From positions 5,332,001 to 5,396,000 of the forward strand of contig NZ_CP134706.1 of assembly GCF_038246755.1 (NCBI RefSeq): a stretch of DNA of 64,000 nucleotides, in the 5' to 3' direction. A model generated the notes under the pieces. That model did no database searches. It was given only the letters and a program-made list of their open reading frames with translations, and had not been told where the DNA came from. The translations under genes and the position numbers were made by a program. This document shows positions 26,575 through 35,397 of the stretch, piece by piece; position 1 is the stretch's first letter, and each line of letters begins with the position of its first letter. Origin of the DNA: Micromonospora sp. FIMYZ51 (GTDB lineage Bacteria; Actinomycetota; Actinomycetes; Mycobacteriales; Micromonosporaceae).

Positions 26575-26862
26575 GTGATCACCGCGATCGTGCTGATCGA
26601 CTGCGCCACCGACTCGATCCCGGAGGTGGCCACCGCCCTGGCCGACCTGCCCGGCGTGAGCGAGGTCTACTCGGTGGCCGGGCACGTGGACCTGATCGCC
26701 ATGGTCCGGGTCCGCGAGTTCGACGAGATCGCCCAGATCATCGCGGGCAGCATCTCCAAGGTGCCCGGTGTGCTCAACACCGAGTCGCACATCGCCTTCC
26801 GGGCCTACTCCCGGCACGACCTGGAAGAGGCCTTCGCGATCGGGCTGGGCAACACCGACTGA
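26575..26862 (+). CDS. stand-alone Lrp/AsnC ligand-binding (RAM) domain protein
   Basis: 95 aa that cover just the alpha/beta sandwich of Lrp/AsnC regulators: ITAIVLIDCATDSIPEVATALADLPGVSEVYSVAGHVDLIAMV, with the ligand-pocket G-x-x-D (GHVDL). There is no DNA-binding HTH, so it may bind an amino acid and pair with a full-length Lrp protein. The GTG is supported by CGGAGAG 8 bases upstream. The stop codon lies in a 20-bp tandem duplication. Confidence 0.85.
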   Translation: MITAIVLIDCATDSIPEVATALADLPGVSEVYSVAGHVDLIAMVRVREFDEIAQIIAGSISKVPGVLNTESHIAFRAYSRHDLEEAFAIGLGNTD

Positions 26863-26898
26863 CCCACCCACCGACGCACTGACCCACCCACCGACGCC
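26859..26898 (+). repeat. 20-bp x2 tandem duplication spanning the Lrp-like stop codon
   Basis: Two copies of CTGACCCACCCACCGACGC + one base. The first copy contains the TGA stop (26860-26862); the second puts another TGA 20 bases on, in a different frame. Confidence 0.85.
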
Positions 26899-26932
26899 GA
26901 GCCGGTCCGTCCCCGGCGGGATGGACCGGCTC
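26899..26932. terminator. bidirectional terminator between the Lrp-like and DUF4142 genes
   Basis: GAGCCGGTCCGTCC and GGATGGACCGGCTC pair over 14 bp with one G-T type mismatch and a 6-base loop. It lies between convergent genes. Confidence 0.75.
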
Positions 26933-26948
26933 GATTCGTACCGCCGGG

Positions 26949-27620
26949 TCAGCTCTGCTGCGGCGACGGGCTCTCGGTCACGGTGCCGCCCGGAGCCGGG
27001 GCCTGCTCGGTGGTGGTGCCACCCGGAGCCGGCTGCTCGGTACCCGGGGCGGTGCCACCGGGGCTCGGCGTGCCGGTCGCGCTGACCTCCGGAACCGGGA
27101 TGCCGAGCTGCTCGGCCAGCTGCACCAGGGCGTCGTAGTGCGCCTGGAGGACCGGCAGCGCGGTCTGCGCCAGCTGGACCACCTGGGTCTCGGTGCCCTG
27201 CGAGATCTCCGTCTGGGTGGCCTGGATGGCCTGGAGGTGCCCGGCCAGACCCTGGGTCACCCAGAGCCTGTCGAACTCCTCACCGTTGGCGTTCTTCAGC
27301 TGATCCAGAGCCGTCCGCTGATCCGGGGTGGGCTCTGTCGGCAGCTGGACGTTCAGCTGCCCGGCCAGATCCTGCACCGACTTGTCCAGCTCCTGATGGT
27401 CGGTGACGATCATCTGCGCCAGATCCTTGACCTGCTGGTTCTGCGCCTTCTTCTGGGCCAGCTCGCCGGCCTGGACCTCGTACAGGTTGACCTGGTGGAT
27501 CGCCTGTAGGTACTGGGTGTCCTGTTCCGAAGGCTGCGCCGCTGCCTGAGCCGCCGCGGCGGGCGCGACGCCCACCAGCACCAGCGCGGCCAGCAGGCCG
27601 AGCCGTTTGATACCCAACAT
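26949..27620 (-). CDS. secreted DUF4142 protein
   Basis: 223 aa. A classic signal peptide (LGLLAALVLVGVAPAAAAQA, residues 7-26) is followed by a ferritin-like helical DUF4142 domain (QYLQAIHQVNLYEVQAGELAQ, QMIVTDHQELDKSVQ) and a Gly/Pro/Thr tail with repeated PGGT units (about 185-220). Expected outside the membrane; the family function is unknown. The ATG has GGAGGAAG directly upstream. It is convergent to the Lrp-like gene and follows the qcrB operon after a terminator. Confidence 0.85.
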   Translation of the reverse strand: MLGIKRLGLLAALVLVGVAPAAAAQAAAQPSEQDTQYLQAIHQVNLYEVQAGELAQKKAQNQQVKDLAQMIVTDHQELDKSVQDLAGQLNVQLPTEPTPDQRTALDQLKNANGEEFDRLWVTQGLAGHLQAIQATQTEISQGTETQVVQLAQTALPVLQAHYDALVQLAEQLGIPVPEVSATGTPSPGGTAPGTEQPAPGGTTTEQAPAPGGTVTESPSPQQS

Positions 27621-27736
27621 GCTTCCTCCCCGTTGAGACGTTGGACCGCACGGATACCCGGCTGGCCGGGGTTATTCCTGCGATCCGAAACAGGGGTGGG
27701 AAAGCTCCGGCGAGGTGCCGGAGGGCGGAAAAGGGC

Positions 27737-27770
27737 GTGGCGCCCGCCGGAGGACTCCGACGGGCGCCAC
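27737..27770 (-). terminator. terminator of the ctaE-qcrCAB operon
   Basis: GTGGCGCCCG (27737-27746) and CGGGCGCCAC (27761-27770) pair perfectly; on the minus strand the hairpin is followed by GCCCTTTTCC. It lies 18 bases after the qcrB stop. Confidence 0.8.
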
Positions 27771-27787
27771 GTCACGCGGTGCACTAC

Positions 27788-29413
27788 TCAGCGGCGGGTC
27801 TCCCCGCTGCCGATCTCCTCCCGCTCCGGTCGCGGCTCGACCGGCGGGTGTCCCGGCGAGACCGGTGCCTCGGCCGGCTTCTCGATCGGGTAGAAGAAGC
27901 CCCGGATGGCCGGGCCGAGGGCGCCGAGCCGGTTCATCTTCTTCGGCACCACCCAGCCGGCGTACGGCAGCTCGGTGTGCCCGTGCTCGTCGGGCGCGGT
28001 GAGCGGCTGGTGCACCTCGACGAAGCGGCCGTCCGGCAGGCGCCGGATGATGCCGGTCTCCACACCGTGGGCCAGCACCTCCCGGTCGTGCTGCTGGAGA
28101 CCCAGGCAGAGCCGGTAGGTGAGGTAGTACGCGAGCGGCGGCCCGAGCAGCAGACCGATCCGGCCCGCCCAGGTCATCGCGTTGAGGCTGATGTGGAACT
28201 TGTCGGCGATCACGTCGTTCGCGCCGGAGAGGGTCAGGATCACGTAGAACGTGATGGCCATGGCACCCAGACCGGTCCGGAACGGCACGTCGCGGGGACG
28301 CTGGAGCAGGTTGTGGCTCCGGTAGTCCTTGAGGTAGCGAGCCTCCAGGAACGGATAGAACACCGAGAGCATGACCAGGATGCCGGGTAGCACCACGGTC
28401 GGCCAGAACAGCGGTGGAATCACGTAACCGTCGCCGATGGGTATGAAGATCTCCCAGTCCGGCATCAGTCGGGTCGAACCGTCCAGGAACATGACGTACC
28501 AGTCCGGCTGGCTGGCGGCCGAGACCACCCACGCCTCGTACGGGCCGAACAGCCAGACCGGGTTGATCTGGAACAGACCGCCCAACAGTGCGATCACGCC
28601 GAAGACGACCATGAAGAAGCCGCCCTGCTTGATCGCGTACCGCGGGAACATCCGCTCGCCGACCACGTTGCCGTTGGTCCGGCCCGGACCCGGCCACTGG
28701 GTGTGCTTCTGCTTGAACACCAGCCCCAGGTGGACGCTGATCAGTGCGACAAGCAGCGCCGGGACGAGCAGCACGTGGGCGATGAAGAACCGGCTGATGA
28801 TGATCGTGCCGGGGAACTCGCCGTCGAAGACCGCAGCGGTCACCCAGGACCCGATCACCGGGATGGAGAGCATGATCGCCGAGGCGATCCGCAGACCGGT
28901 GCCGGAGAGGCCGTCGTCCGGCAGCGAGTAGCCGGTGAAGCCGGCCAGGAAGCCGACCCAGAAGAGCAGCGAGCCGATGATCCAGTTGGTCTCCCGCGGC
29001 TTGCGGAACGCGCCGGTGAAGAAGACCCGCAGCATGTGCACCACGATCGCGGCCATGAACAGCAGCGCGGACCAGTGGTGCATCTGCCGCATGATCAGGC
29101 CGCCCCGGACGTCGAACGAGATGTCCAGCGTCGAGGCGTACGCGGCCGACATCGGCGTACCCCGCAGCGGGGCGTAGCTGCCGTTGTAGATGACCTCGGT
29201 CATCGTCGGCTCGAAGAAGAAGGTCAGGAAGACCCCGGTGAGCAGCAGGACGATGAACGAGAAGAGCGCGATCTCGCCGAGCAGGAACGACCAGTGGTCG
29301 GGGAAGACCTTGTTCAGCAGCCGGCGCAGCGGGGTGGCCACCTGGAAGCGGTCGTCGACCGCCCGGGCGGTGTTGCCCGGCACTGCTGCCACGTCAAACT
29401 TGCGCCGCTTCAC
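27788..29413 (-). CDS. qcrB: cytochrome bc1 complex cytochrome b subunit
   Basis: 541 aa, the quinol-oxidising membrane core of the bcc complex. About nine hydrophobic helices; heme-ligand regions MHHWSALLFMAAIVVHMLRV and IAHVLLVPALLVALISVHLG, the quinol-site PEWY-like stretch reads PDWYVMFLDG. The length and the long C-terminal cytoplasmic tail (SPGHPPVEPRPEREE) are typical of actinobacteria, where QcrB is longer than in mitochondria and is the target of Q203-type inhibitors (known from mycobacteria). The GTG start overlaps the qcrA stop by four bases. Confidence 0.96.
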   Translation of the reverse strand: MKRRKFDVAAVPGNTARAVDDRFQVATPLRRLLNKVFPDHWSFLLGEIALFSFIVLLLTGVFLTFFFEPTMTEVIYNGSYAPLRGTPMSAAYASTLDISFDVRGGLIMRQMHHWSALLFMAAIVVHMLRVFFTGAFRKPRETNWIIGSLLFWVGFLAGFTGYSLPDDGLSGTGLRIASAIMLSIPVIGSWVTAAVFDGEFPGTIIISRFFIAHVLLVPALLVALISVHLGLVFKQKHTQWPGPGRTNGNVVGERMFPRYAIKQGGFFMVVFGVIALLGGLFQINPVWLFGPYEAWVVSAASQPDWYVMFLDGSTRLMPDWEIFIPIGDGYVIPPLFWPTVVLPGILVMLSVFYPFLEARYLKDYRSHNLLQRPRDVPFRTGLGAMAITFYVILTLSGANDVIADKFHISLNAMTWAGRIGLLLGPPLAYYLTYRLCLGLQQHDREVLAHGVETGIIRRLPDGRFVEVHQPLTAPDEHGHTELPYAGWVVPKKMNRLGALGPAIRGFFYPIEKPAEAPVSPGHPPVEPRPEREEIGSGETRR

Positions 29414-30495
29414 GGCCGCTCCCAGAAGTCGGGCCCGACGGTTTCGGTGTAGTCGGACTTCGCCACGAAGTAGCCCTCAGCGTCCACCTCGATCGGCAGC
29501 TGCGGCAGCCGACGGCTGGCGGGACCGAAGACGGGCTTGGCGTTGTCGGTGATCAGGAACTGCGACTGGTGGCACGGGCAGAGCAGCCGGTTGGTCTGCT
29601 GCTCGTACAGGCTCGCCGGGCAGCCGGCGTGCGTGCAGATCTTCGAGTAGGCGGCGTAGTTGCCCCACATGTAACCGCCGTGGCCCTCGCGCTCGTTGTT
29701 GCGGCGCGATTCCTCGGCGTCGGCTTCCCGCAGGTGGATCAGCAGGGTCACCGAGTCGGCGTACCGGTTGCTCACGCCGTGCTCGATGCCGGGGAAGACG
29801 GTGATCTGGCCACCGGCGCTGATGTCCTCCGGACGGATCGGACGGCCGTCCTCACGGACCAGCCGGACCTTCTGCCCGTCCTGCGGGGTGAACCCGGTGG
29901 TCATCATCTGGTTGTTCTTGTGCGGGTCGGAGATGAGCCCGCCCACCAGCGGCGCCGCGGCGACCGCACCGACCGGCACCAGGCCGGCCAGCAGCGACAT
30001 GCCGAGCAGCGGCCGGCGCTTCACGCCCAGTTCGTCGGCGATGTAGAGCATGGTCTGACCGGTGATCGTCCGGTCCTCGGTGGCCACCGCGCCCTCGTGC
30101 CGGTCCTGGATCGACACCTCCTTGGGCAGCAGCTTCTTGCCCCAGGTCAGAATGCCGAAACCGATGCCCAGCAGCGCGATGCCGAGGGTGGCGCCGAGCA
30201 GCGGGGTGAACAGCTTGTCGCCGCCCCGGCCCGGCTCGTACTCCCACGGCCACCAGATGTAGACCACCAGGAAGGCGGTCGCCGCCAGGCCGGTGATCAG
30301 GAAGAACGCGGCGACCGTACGGACCAGCCGGCGCTCGGCCTTGCTGCCCGGGGCGACCTGCTCCTCGTAGTGGACGATCTCGATGTCGTCGCGGCGGGCA
30401 CCCTCCCGGACGATGTCGAACCGGCTCACCGCCGGGTCGGTCACGTCAATCGGTGCCGGCTCCGGGCGGGTTGGCTGCCCGGTGTGCGTGCTCAT
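29410..30495 (-). CDS. qcrA: cytochrome bc1 complex Rieske iron-sulfur subunit
   Basis: 361 aa. Three hydrophobic segments (AAFFLITGLAATAFLVVYIWW, LLGATLGIALLGIGFGIL, LLAGLVPVGAVAAAPLVGGL) anchor it, the actinobacterial form with extra helices. The [2Fe-2S] ligands are in CTHAGC (Cys287, His289) and CPCH (Cys306/Cys308-His309 region), followed by the PxPxxxLPQLPIEVD tail. It passes electrons from quinol to the di-heme QcrC. ATG 30495 follows a GGGGGGAG site; the open frame continues upstream into qcrC but is not coding there. Confidence 0.95.
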   Translation of the reverse strand: MSTHTGQPTRPEPAPIDVTDPAVSRFDIVREGARRDDIEIVHYEEQVAPGSKAERRLVRTVAAFFLITGLAATAFLVVYIWWPWEYEPGRGGDKLFTPLLGATLGIALLGIGFGILTWGKKLLPKEVSIQDRHEGAVATEDRTITGQTMLYIADELGVKRRPLLGMSLLAGLVPVGAVAAAPLVGGLISDPHKNNQMMTTGFTPQDGQKVRLVREDGRPIRPEDISAGGQITVFPGIEHGVSNRYADSVTLLIHLREADAEESRRNNEREGHGGYMWGNYAAYSKICTHAGCPASLYEQQTNRLLCPCHQSQFLITDNAKPVFGPASRRLPQLPIEVDAEGYFVAKSDYTETVGPDFWERP

Positions 30496-30506
30496 GCTCC
30501 CCCCGG

Positions 30507-31340
30507 TCACGACTTGCCCGCAATCCACAGGCTGGCGAAGACGAGGGCGACGATGCCGACCAGGAAGATCGCCACGCCCTCGGTGGAGGGCCCGTACCGG
30601 CCCAGGTTGAACCCGCCCGGGTCGCCGTCGGTGTTCAGCGTCTGGATGTAGGCGATGATGTCCGCCTTCTGCTCCGGGGTGATCTGGTTGTCCCCGAACA
30701 CCGGCATGTTCTGCGGGCCACTCAGCATCGCCGCGTAGATCTGCCGGTCCGTGGCCGGTCGCAGGCTCGGCGCGTACTTGCCGGAGGAGAGGGCCCCACC
30801 GCCACCGCTGAACGCGTGGCACTGCGCGCAGTTGATCCGGTACAGCTCGCCGCCGAGCGCGACGTTGCCGTCGGCGTGCAGGTTGTCACCGGCCGGCACG
30901 ACCGGGCCACCGCCCAACTCCTGGACGTACGCGGCCAGCTGGTCGACCTCGTCCGGGCTGAACACCTCGGGCTTGCGCTGCGCCTGGGCCTCCTGCCGGG
31001 CCATCGGCATCCGGCCCGTGCTGACCTGGAACTCGACCGACGCCGCGCCGACGCCGATGAGGCTCGGCCCGCGCCCCTCGACCCCCTGCGCGTTGCGACC
31101 GTGACAGGTCACACAGCTCACGTCGAACAGCGCCTTGCCGTCGGCGGCGGCAGTGGACAGCGGCGGGTTTTCCTGCGCCGACGCGCCGGGGGCGAGGACG
31201 GTGTAGGCACCGCCGGCCAGCATCAGCGCGGCGACCAGCCGGACCGCGGCACCCAGCCGGCGGCGGCCCCTGCTGCGCGCCACGGGCCGCCCGCGCAGCC
31301 GCGCGAGCAGACCGCGTCGGCGGTCGTTGTCAGAAGTCAT
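30507..31340 (-). CDS. qcrC: di-heme cytochrome c subunit of the bcc complex
   Basis: 277 aa. An N-terminal hydrophobic anchor/signal (LVAALMLAGGAYTVLAPGASA, 35-55), two heme c sites CVTCH (76-80) and CAQCH (171-175) and a C-terminal helix IFLVGIVALVFASLWIAG. Di-heme QcrC replaces separate soluble cytochrome c in actinobacteria and links the bcc complex directly to the aa3 oxidase. The stop lies 11 bases before the qcrA start. Confidence 0.96.
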   Translation of the reverse strand: MTSDNDRRRGLLARLRGRPVARSRGRRRLGAAVRLVAALMLAGGAYTVLAPGASAQENPPLSTAAADGKALFDVSCVTCHGRNAQGVEGRGPSLIGVGAASVEFQVSTGRMPMARQEAQAQRKPEVFSPDEVDQLAAYVQELGGGPVVPAGDNLHADGNVALGGELYRINCAQCHAFSGGGGALSSGKYAPSLRPATDRQIYAAMLSGPQNMPVFGDNQITPEQKADIIAYIQTLNTDGDPGGFNLGRYGPSTEGVAIFLVGIVALVFASLWIAGKS

Positions 31341-31412
31341 GACCTGTGTCCTTAACCGGTTGGACCTTGTCTCAGGGGGTGGTGCGGCGGAGCGGCACGA
31401 GACGCGCCAAGA

Positions 31413-32012
31413 TCACTGGAGCCAGTAGATCATGGCGTAGAGCGCGATCCACACGACGTCCACGAAGTGCCAGTAGTACGACACCACGATCGCCGCCGTC
31501 GCCTGGGCCGGAGTGAACCGACCCATGGTGGTCCGGATCATGAAGATCAGGAAGGCGATCAGACCACCGATCACGTGCAGGCCGTGGAAGCCGGTGGTCA
31601 GGTAGAACATCGAGCCGTAGCCGTCCGCGTTGATCTTGATGCCGTGGTGCACCAACTCGCGGTACTCGTTGGCCTGGCCGAGCACGAAGATCAGACCCAT
31701 CACGAAGGTGATCGTGAACCAGCGCCGCAGCGCGTGCACGTCACCCCGCTCCGCGGCGAACACGCCGATCTGGCAGGTCACCGAGGACAACACCAGGATC
31801 GTCGTGAACGTGGTCGCGTACGGGATGTTGAGGACCTCGGTGTGCTCCGCCCACTGCTCGGGTGCCGCCGCGCGGATGGAGAAGTACATCGCGAACAGCG
31901 CCGCGAAGAACATGAGCTCGCTGGAGAGCCAGACGATCGTCCCGACGCTGACCATGTTCGGCCGCGTCAGTGAGTGGATCCGGCTCTTGTCAATGGCTGG
32001 GGCCGCAGTCAC
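31413..32012 (-). CDS. ctaE: cytochrome c oxidase subunit III
   Basis: 199 aa, aa3 oxidase subunit III with about five helices; the family start [28 protein letters not shown] and the C-terminal [21 protein letters not shown] are diagnostic. GTG 32012 gives MTAAPAID, matching the usual actinobacterial N-terminus, and AAGGG lies upstream at a long spacing; GTG 32036 is the alternative. It heads the operon ctaE-qcrC-qcrA-qcrB, as in M. tuberculosis (Rv2193-Rv2196). Confidence 0.93.
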   Translation of the reverse strand: MTAAPAIDKSRIHSLTRPNMVSVGTIVWLSSELMFFAALFAMYFSIRAAAPEQWAEHTEVLNIPYATTFTTILVLSSVTCQIGVFAAERGDVHALRRWFTITFVMGLIFVLGQANEYRELVHHGIKINADGYGSMFYLTTGFHGLHVIGGLIAFLIFMIRTTMGRFTPAQATAAIVVSYYWHFVDVVWIALYAMIYWLQ

Positions 32013-32107
32013 GCGGTCATTATTGCCCTTGACCACGGCCGGCGATCAGCGGGGGGCCAAACCGGGGGTACAGATGGCCCGATCGGTACCGTCCGGTTCG
32101 CCTGACC

Positions 32108-32113
32108 TAGGCT
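32108..32113 (+). promoter_or_regulatory. -10 box (TAGGCT) of the leaderless ctaG gene
   Basis: TAGGCT ends 7 bases before GTG 32121; no ribosome site is present between them. Confidence 0.45.
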
Positions 32114-32120
32114 GATTGGC

Positions 32121-33122
32121 GTGCTGCACGTCGATCCGATCTTCCAGGCCGGCCCGGCCACACCGCAGGTCATGGCGGGCCTGACCAGCACCGCCGGCAC
32201 CGGGACGCCGGCCGGCGTGGTACCGCTCGCGGCCGAGGCCACCCCGCCGCCGTTCTCCATCACCGCCGTGGTCACCGAGGCCCGGTTGGACAGCTGGCTC
32301 GCCGTCGGCCTGGTCCTCGCCGCCGCCCTCTACCTCTACGGAGTGCACCGGCTGCGGGTACGCGGCGACCGCTGGCCGGTGGCCCGGACGGTCTTCTTCC
32401 TCGGCCCCGGCCTGGGTGGCATCGCCTCGGTCACGGTCAGCGGGCTGCACGCGTACGACACCGCGCTGCTGTCGGTGCACATGGTGCAGCACATGGTGCT
32501 CTCCATGGTGTCGCCGATCTTCCTGGCGCTCGGCGCGCCGGTGACGCTGGCCCTGCGTACGCTCCCGACCCGCCCGCGCAAGCGACTGCTCGCGGTGGTG
32601 CACAGCCGGATCGCGCGGATCTACACCTTCCCGCTTGTGGCGTTCGCCATCTTCGTGGTGAACCCGTTCGCGCTCTACTTCACCGACCTGTACCGCTACA
32701 CCCTGGAGCACGTCTGGGCGCACGAGCTGGTGCACGCCCACTTCATCCTGACCGGCTGCGTGTTCTTCTGGCCGCTGCTCGGCCTGGACCCGCTGCCGGG
32801 CCGCTGGCCCTATCCCGGCCGGGCCCTGCTGATGCTGCTCTCGGTGCCGTTCCACACGGTGCTCGGGCTCACCATCATGCAGAGCACCACCCTCTTCGGC
32901 GGCGACTGGTACCCCTCGCTCGGGCTGAGCTGGGCCGACCCCTGGGAGGACCAGGTGCTCGCCGGCGGCATCCTCTGGGCCGGCGGCGAGTTCGTCAGTG
33001 TGACGATGCTCGCCGTGCTTGTGGTGCAGTGGATGCGCCACGCCGAGCGGGAGGCCCGCCGGGTCGACCGCGACCTGGACCGCCAGGAGGCCCGCCAGCG
33101 CGCTGCCGAGTCCGCCGGCTGA
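32121..33122 (+). CDS. ctaG: cytochrome c oxidase assembly protein (CtaG_caa3 type)
   Basis: 333 aa with about seven membrane helices. The family is visible from LHAYDTALLSVHMVQHMVLSMVSPIFLALGAPVTLALR (His-Met-x2-His-Met, the likely copper region), VHAHFILTGCVFFWPLLGLDP and PFHTVLGLTIM. It is thought to help insert copper into the oxidase. It runs divergently from ctaE, so the two ends of the oxidase pathway may share a control region of about 100 bases. Confidence 0.9.
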   Translation: MLHVDPIFQAGPATPQVMAGLTSTAGTGTPAGVVPLAAEATPPPFSITAVVTEARLDSWLAVGLVLAAALYLYGVHRLRVRGDRWPVARTVFFLGPGLGGIASVTVSGLHAYDTALLSVHMVQHMVLSMVSPIFLALGAPVTLALRTLPTRPRKRLLAVVHSRIARIYTFPLVAFAIFVVNPFALYFTDLYRYTLEHVWAHELVHAHFILTGCVFFWPLLGLDPLPGRWPYPGRALLMLLSVPFHTVLGLTIMQSTTLFGGDWYPSLGLSWADPWEDQVLAGGILWAGGEFVSVTMLAVLVVQWMRHAEREARRVDRDLDRQEARQRAAESAG

Positions 33123-33300
33123 GCCGTGCCGACGTCGGTCGGAGACGGGCCCGGGGCGGCGTGTCACCCGGCCCACACCGACCGGTACGATCGGCCACGC
33201 AGCTACGAGGTGATAGCCGTCTCGAAGCCAGCCACGGCGGATCACCCGACTCGCCGTGCTGGTCGGCCCGACGGCAGGGAAGCGAAGCGGAGTTGTCGGC

Positions 33301-33696
33301 ATGAGCGATCGTCTGTGCACCGTCCTGCTCTACAGCGACGACGCCGACGTGCGGGACCGGATGCGACTCGCCGTCGGCACCCGACCCGCAACCGACCTGC
33401 GGGTGGAGTTCGTCGAGGCGGCCACCTACGCCGAGTGCGTCCGGCTGGTCGACGACTACGAGATCGACCTGCTGCTGCTCGACGGTGAGGCCACCCCCGG
33501 CGGCGGAATCGGCATCGCCCGGCAGATCAAGGACGACTTCGACGACGCTCCGCCGACCTGTGTGGTGATCGCCCGCGCCGCCGACCGATGGCTCGCCGCC
33601 TACGCCGAGGTCGACGCCACCCTGGTGCACCCGCTCGACCCGGTGACCGCCGCCGCCACCGTGACCGAGTTGCTGCGGGCGCACGCACCCGCCTGA
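33301..33696 (+). CDS. receiver-domain-like protein (probable pseudo-receiver)
   Basis: 131 aa, a lone receiver fold. It has the acidic pair (YSDDADV, 11-17) and the phospho-Asp-like strand LLLLDGEA, but lacks the conserved Thr/Ser (VVIARAAD) and Lys (LVHPLDP, His in its place). Classical phospho-switching is therefore unlikely. ATG 33301 has GCGGAG about 9 bases upstream. It precedes trpD by 84 bases; its partner is unknown. Confidence 0.75.
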   Translation: MSDRLCTVLLYSDDADVRDRMRLAVGTRPATDLRVEFVEAATYAECVRLVDDYEIDLLLLDGEATPGGGIGIARQIKDDFDDAPPTCVVIARAADRWLAAYAEVDATLVHPLDPVTAAATVTELLRAHAPA

Positions 33697-33780
33697 CGTC
33701 CCACTCCGGCACCGCCACGGCGCCGGGCGAGCCGGCGCCGGTCCCGTACCACCCGTACTCGTCTGCTCGGGAGGCCCGCC

Positions 33781-34827
33781 ATGGGCGAACGGACCTGGCC
33801 GCACCTGCTCACCGCGCTGCTGCGCGGAGAGGAACTCTGCACCGCCGACACCGCCTGGGCGATGGGCGAGATCATGTCCGGCGCCGCGACGCCGGCCCGC
33901 ATCGCCGGCTTCGCGATGGCGCTGCGCGCCAAGGGCGAGACACCGGCCGAGCTGAGCGGGCTGGTCGAGGCGATGCTCGACGCGGCCGTCCCGGTCGAGC
34001 TGCCCGAGGAGGTACGCGCGACCGCGCTGGACGTGGTCGGCACCGGCGGAGACCTGGCCCACACGGTGAACATCTCCACGATGACCGCCCTGGTCGTCGC
34101 CGGTGCCGGGGTGCGCGTGGTCAAGCACGGCAACCGGGCGGCCTCCTCCTCCTGCGGCACCGCCGACCTGCTGGAGTTCCTCGGCGTACCGCTGGAGCTC
34201 GAACCGGATCAGGTGGCGCGCTGTGTGGCCGAGGCCGGCATCGGCTTCTGCTTCGCCGCCCGCTTCCACCCCGGCTTCCGCCACGCCGGCCCGATCCGCC
34301 GGGAGTTGGGCGTGCCCACCGCGTTCAACTTTCTCGGCCCGCTGACCAATCCGGCCCGTCCCCGGGCCGGCGCGGTCGGCTGCTTCGACGCCGGGATGGC
34401 GCCGGTGATGGCGGCCGTCTTCGCCGAGCGGGGCGACTCGGTGCTGGTGATGCGCGGCGAGGACGGGCTGGACGAGTTCACCACCGCCGCGCCCACCCGG
34501 TTCTGGATCGCCGCGGGCGGCACCGTCCGGGAGACCGTGGTGGACGCGACCGACCTCGGCGTACCCCGAGCCACCCTCGCTGACCTGCGCGGCGGTGACG
34601 CCGCGTACAACGCCGAGGTGACCCGGCGGCTGCTCGACGGCGAGCGTGGCCCGGTCCGCGACGCCGTCCTGGTCAACGCCGCCGCGGCGCTGGCCACCCA
34701 GGGCCCGCTGGACGGCGACCTGACCGCCGCCCTGCGCGCCAACCTGGACCGCGCCGCCGAGTCCATCGACTCCGGGGCCGCCGCACAGGCTCTCACCCGC
34801 TGGCTGGACACCACCCGCGCCCGCTGA
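33781..34827 (+). CDS. trpD: anthranilate phosphoribosyltransferase
   Basis: 348 aa. Second step of tryptophan synthesis: anthranilate plus PRPP. Seen: [17 protein letters not shown] (PRPP loop and metal), [20 protein letters not shown], and [15 protein letters not shown]. The start ATG has GGGAGG 8 bases upstream. No other trp genes are near, so it is an isolated trpD, as in M. tuberculosis Rv2192c beside ctaE. Confidence 0.95.
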   Translation: MGERTWPHLLTALLRGEELCTADTAWAMGEIMSGAATPARIAGFAMALRAKGETPAELSGLVEAMLDAAVPVELPEEVRATALDVVGTGGDLAHTVNISTMTALVVAGAGVRVVKHGNRAASSSCGTADLLEFLGVPLELEPDQVARCVAEAGIGFCFAARFHPGFRHAGPIRRELGVPTAFNFLGPLTNPARPRAGAVGCFDAGMAPVMAAVFAERGDSVLVMRGEDGLDEFTTAAPTRFWIAAGGTVRETVVDATDLGVPRATLADLRGGDAAYNAEVTRRLLDGERGPVRDAVLVNAAAALATQGPLDGDLTAALRANLDRAAESIDSGAAAQALTRWLDTTRAR

Positions 34828-34840
34828 CCCACCCACTGAC

Positions 34841-34900
34841 GTTGATCAGGAAGTTCGCGTCACCCGCGGCGCGGCACCCGACCCAGACTTCGTGATCAAC
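34841..34900. repeat. imperfect inverted repeat (GTTGATCA type)
   Basis: GTTGATCAGGAAGT (34841-34854) and ACTTCGTGATCAAC (34887-34900) are inverted with one mismatch in 14. The 32-base spacer is GC-rich. It looks like a member of an intergenic repeat family of Micromonosporaceae (memory only) and sits between convergent trpD and ctaF beside a terminator. Confidence 0.6.
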
Positions 34901-34910
34901 ACGCGGAGAC

Positions 34911-34949
34911 GCCGGAAGCCCGCATCCTCACAGGAGGCGGGCTTCCGGC
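34911..34949. terminator. terminator between trpD and ctaF
   Basis: GCCGGAAGCCCGC and GCGGGCTTCCGGC form a perfect 13-bp stem with a 13-base loop; it serves the convergent genes on both sides. Confidence 0.8.
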
Positions 34950-34958
34950 GGTTCAGAA

Positions 34959-35387
34959 TCAGTGCTCGGCGGTGCGGCGGGTGCCGGAGTAGTACTCGAA
35001 GAGCAGGCCGCAGGCGGCGAAGATGACCGCCACCGCGCCGAGACCGAGCAGCCACATCTGCCAGAACACCAGGCCCAGACCGGCGGTCGCGGCGGCCAGC
35101 GCCAGGCCGACCGGCCAGTAGCTGCCCGGGCTGAAGAAGCCGATCTCACCGGCGCCGTCGGCGATCTCGGCGTCCGGCCGGTCCTCGGGCCGCAGGTCGA
35201 TCCGGCGCGAGACGAACCAGAAGAAGCCGCCGCACATCGAGCAGAGCAGGAACGACAGCAGCAGAGCCACCGTGCCGATCCACTCCACGCGACCACCCGA
35301 GTCGGCCCAGGTCCAGCCGCCGTAGAGGAAGGTCGCGAACAGCAGGAACGCACCAATGATCAAGAAGATGCGCCACTCGGTCTTCAT
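34959..35387 (-). CDS. ctaF: cytochrome c oxidase subunit IV, actinobacterial type
   Basis: 142 aa with four hydrophobic helices (FLIIGAFLLFATFLYGGWTW, IGTVALLLSFLLCSMCGGFFWFV, VGLALAAATAGLGLVFWQMW, GAVAVIFAACGLLFEY). It is a small subunit of the aa3 oxidase special to actinobacteria. It starts 10 bases after the ctaC stop. In many relatives ctaD lies between or beside these; here it does not. Confidence 0.92.
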   Translation of the reverse strand: MKTEWRIFLIIGAFLLFATFLYGGWTWADSGGRVEWIGTVALLLSFLLCSMCGGFFWFVSRRIDLRPEDRPDAEIADGAGEIGFFSPGSYWPVGLALAAATAGLGLVFWQMWLLGLGAVAVIFAACGLLFEYYSGTRRTAEH

Positions 35388-35397
35388 GCCCGTCGCC

